DNA from: an uncultured Clostridia bacterium
Lineage (GTDB): Bacteria > Bacillota > Clostridia > TANB77 > CAG-508
DNA: 45,231 nucleotides
Reading direction: 5' to 3'
Assembly: GCA_934167835.1 (NCBI GenBank)
Contig: CAKPLZ010000010.1
Coordinates: 1 to 45,231, forward strand
Shown here: positions 45,228-45,231 of the stretch, one piece after another
How positions within the stretch are numbered: position 1 is the stretch's first letter
How the letters are laid out: each line of letters starts with the position of its first letter
Made by a program: the position numbers and the translations under genes
Notes under the pieces: generated by a model
What the model saw: the letters and a program-made list of their open reading frames with translations, nothing else
The model's database searches: none
Told to the model about the DNA's origin: nothing

Positions 45228-45231
45228 ATTT

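Overview
The window looks like a chromosomal segment of an AT-rich, low-GC Gram-positive bacterium, most likely an uncultivated gut-type clostridium. The evidence is strong AGGAGG-type ribosome binding sites, frequent TTG starts, the clostridial murA-ftsQ-DUF881-DUF881-sbp cell-division cluster, a sortase with an LPxTG substrate, and an LtaS-type sulfatase. TGA is used as a stop (femX-like and YkvI-like genes), so the code is otherwise ordinary. I place about 39 protein genes, one tRNA-Arg(UCU), and many promoters and intrinsic terminators. I see no insertion sequence, prophage or CRISPR array.

The main observation: eleven genes are each broken by an apparent single-base insertion, and the insertion is always the same. 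An extra C precedes a GGN glycine codon, so the zero-frame codon is CGG. Skipping that C (reading C-GGN as one Gly step, a +1 shift) restores the conserved protein in every case. There are 14 sites: rpoC, an EamA transporter, a FemA/B-like gene, a sortase, fhs, a CwlD-like amidase (three in 30 bases, net zero frame), a 50-residue protein, a YkvI-like transporter (two), a DUF881 gene, murA and a DUF2207 gene. In roughly 13,900 codons scanned by eye I found no CGG codon used in frame as arginine. CGG trinucleotides that straddle codons (NNC GGN) are common and harmless. My reading is that CGG is not decoded as a triplet here and instead causes efficient +1 frameshifting (or CGGN quadruplet decoding) to glycine. 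I know of no such use across many genes in a bacterium; the closest analogies are +1 frameshifts tolerated in some animal mitochondria and the single prfB site in bacteria.

Layout: 1-175 holds a leftward promoter and a short ORF with a TA repeat at the edge. 268-9189 (minus) holds trmL, rpoC, rpoB and trmB, with a 458-base region before rpoB containing a promoter and a terminator-like hairpin. 9342-11200 (plus) holds cdd and purA. 11238-17019 holds a kinase-like protein, a small membrane protein, an LtaS-like sulfatase and tex. 17166-21853 holds a drug/metabolite transporter, an HdeD-like protein, a FemA/B-like ligase, and a sortase with its substrate. 22095-24572 holds three unknown minus-strand genes. 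24702-26373 is fhs. 26405-29091 holds an amidase, a GGDEF protein and a membrane protein. 29240-29810 holds two small unknown genes.

29802-33048 holds minC, mrdA and mreD (cell shape and division). 33260-36339 holds a putative HExxH metalloprotein, a membrane-anchored protein and the YkvI-like transporter. 36383-38155 holds a DUF5711-like protein and a CvpA-like protein. 38165-42157 is the division/peptidoglycan cluster. 42258-44881 holds DUF2207 and LemA. 45151-45227 is the tRNA. Envelope and cell-wall functions dominate, and several of them depend on correct handling of CGG.
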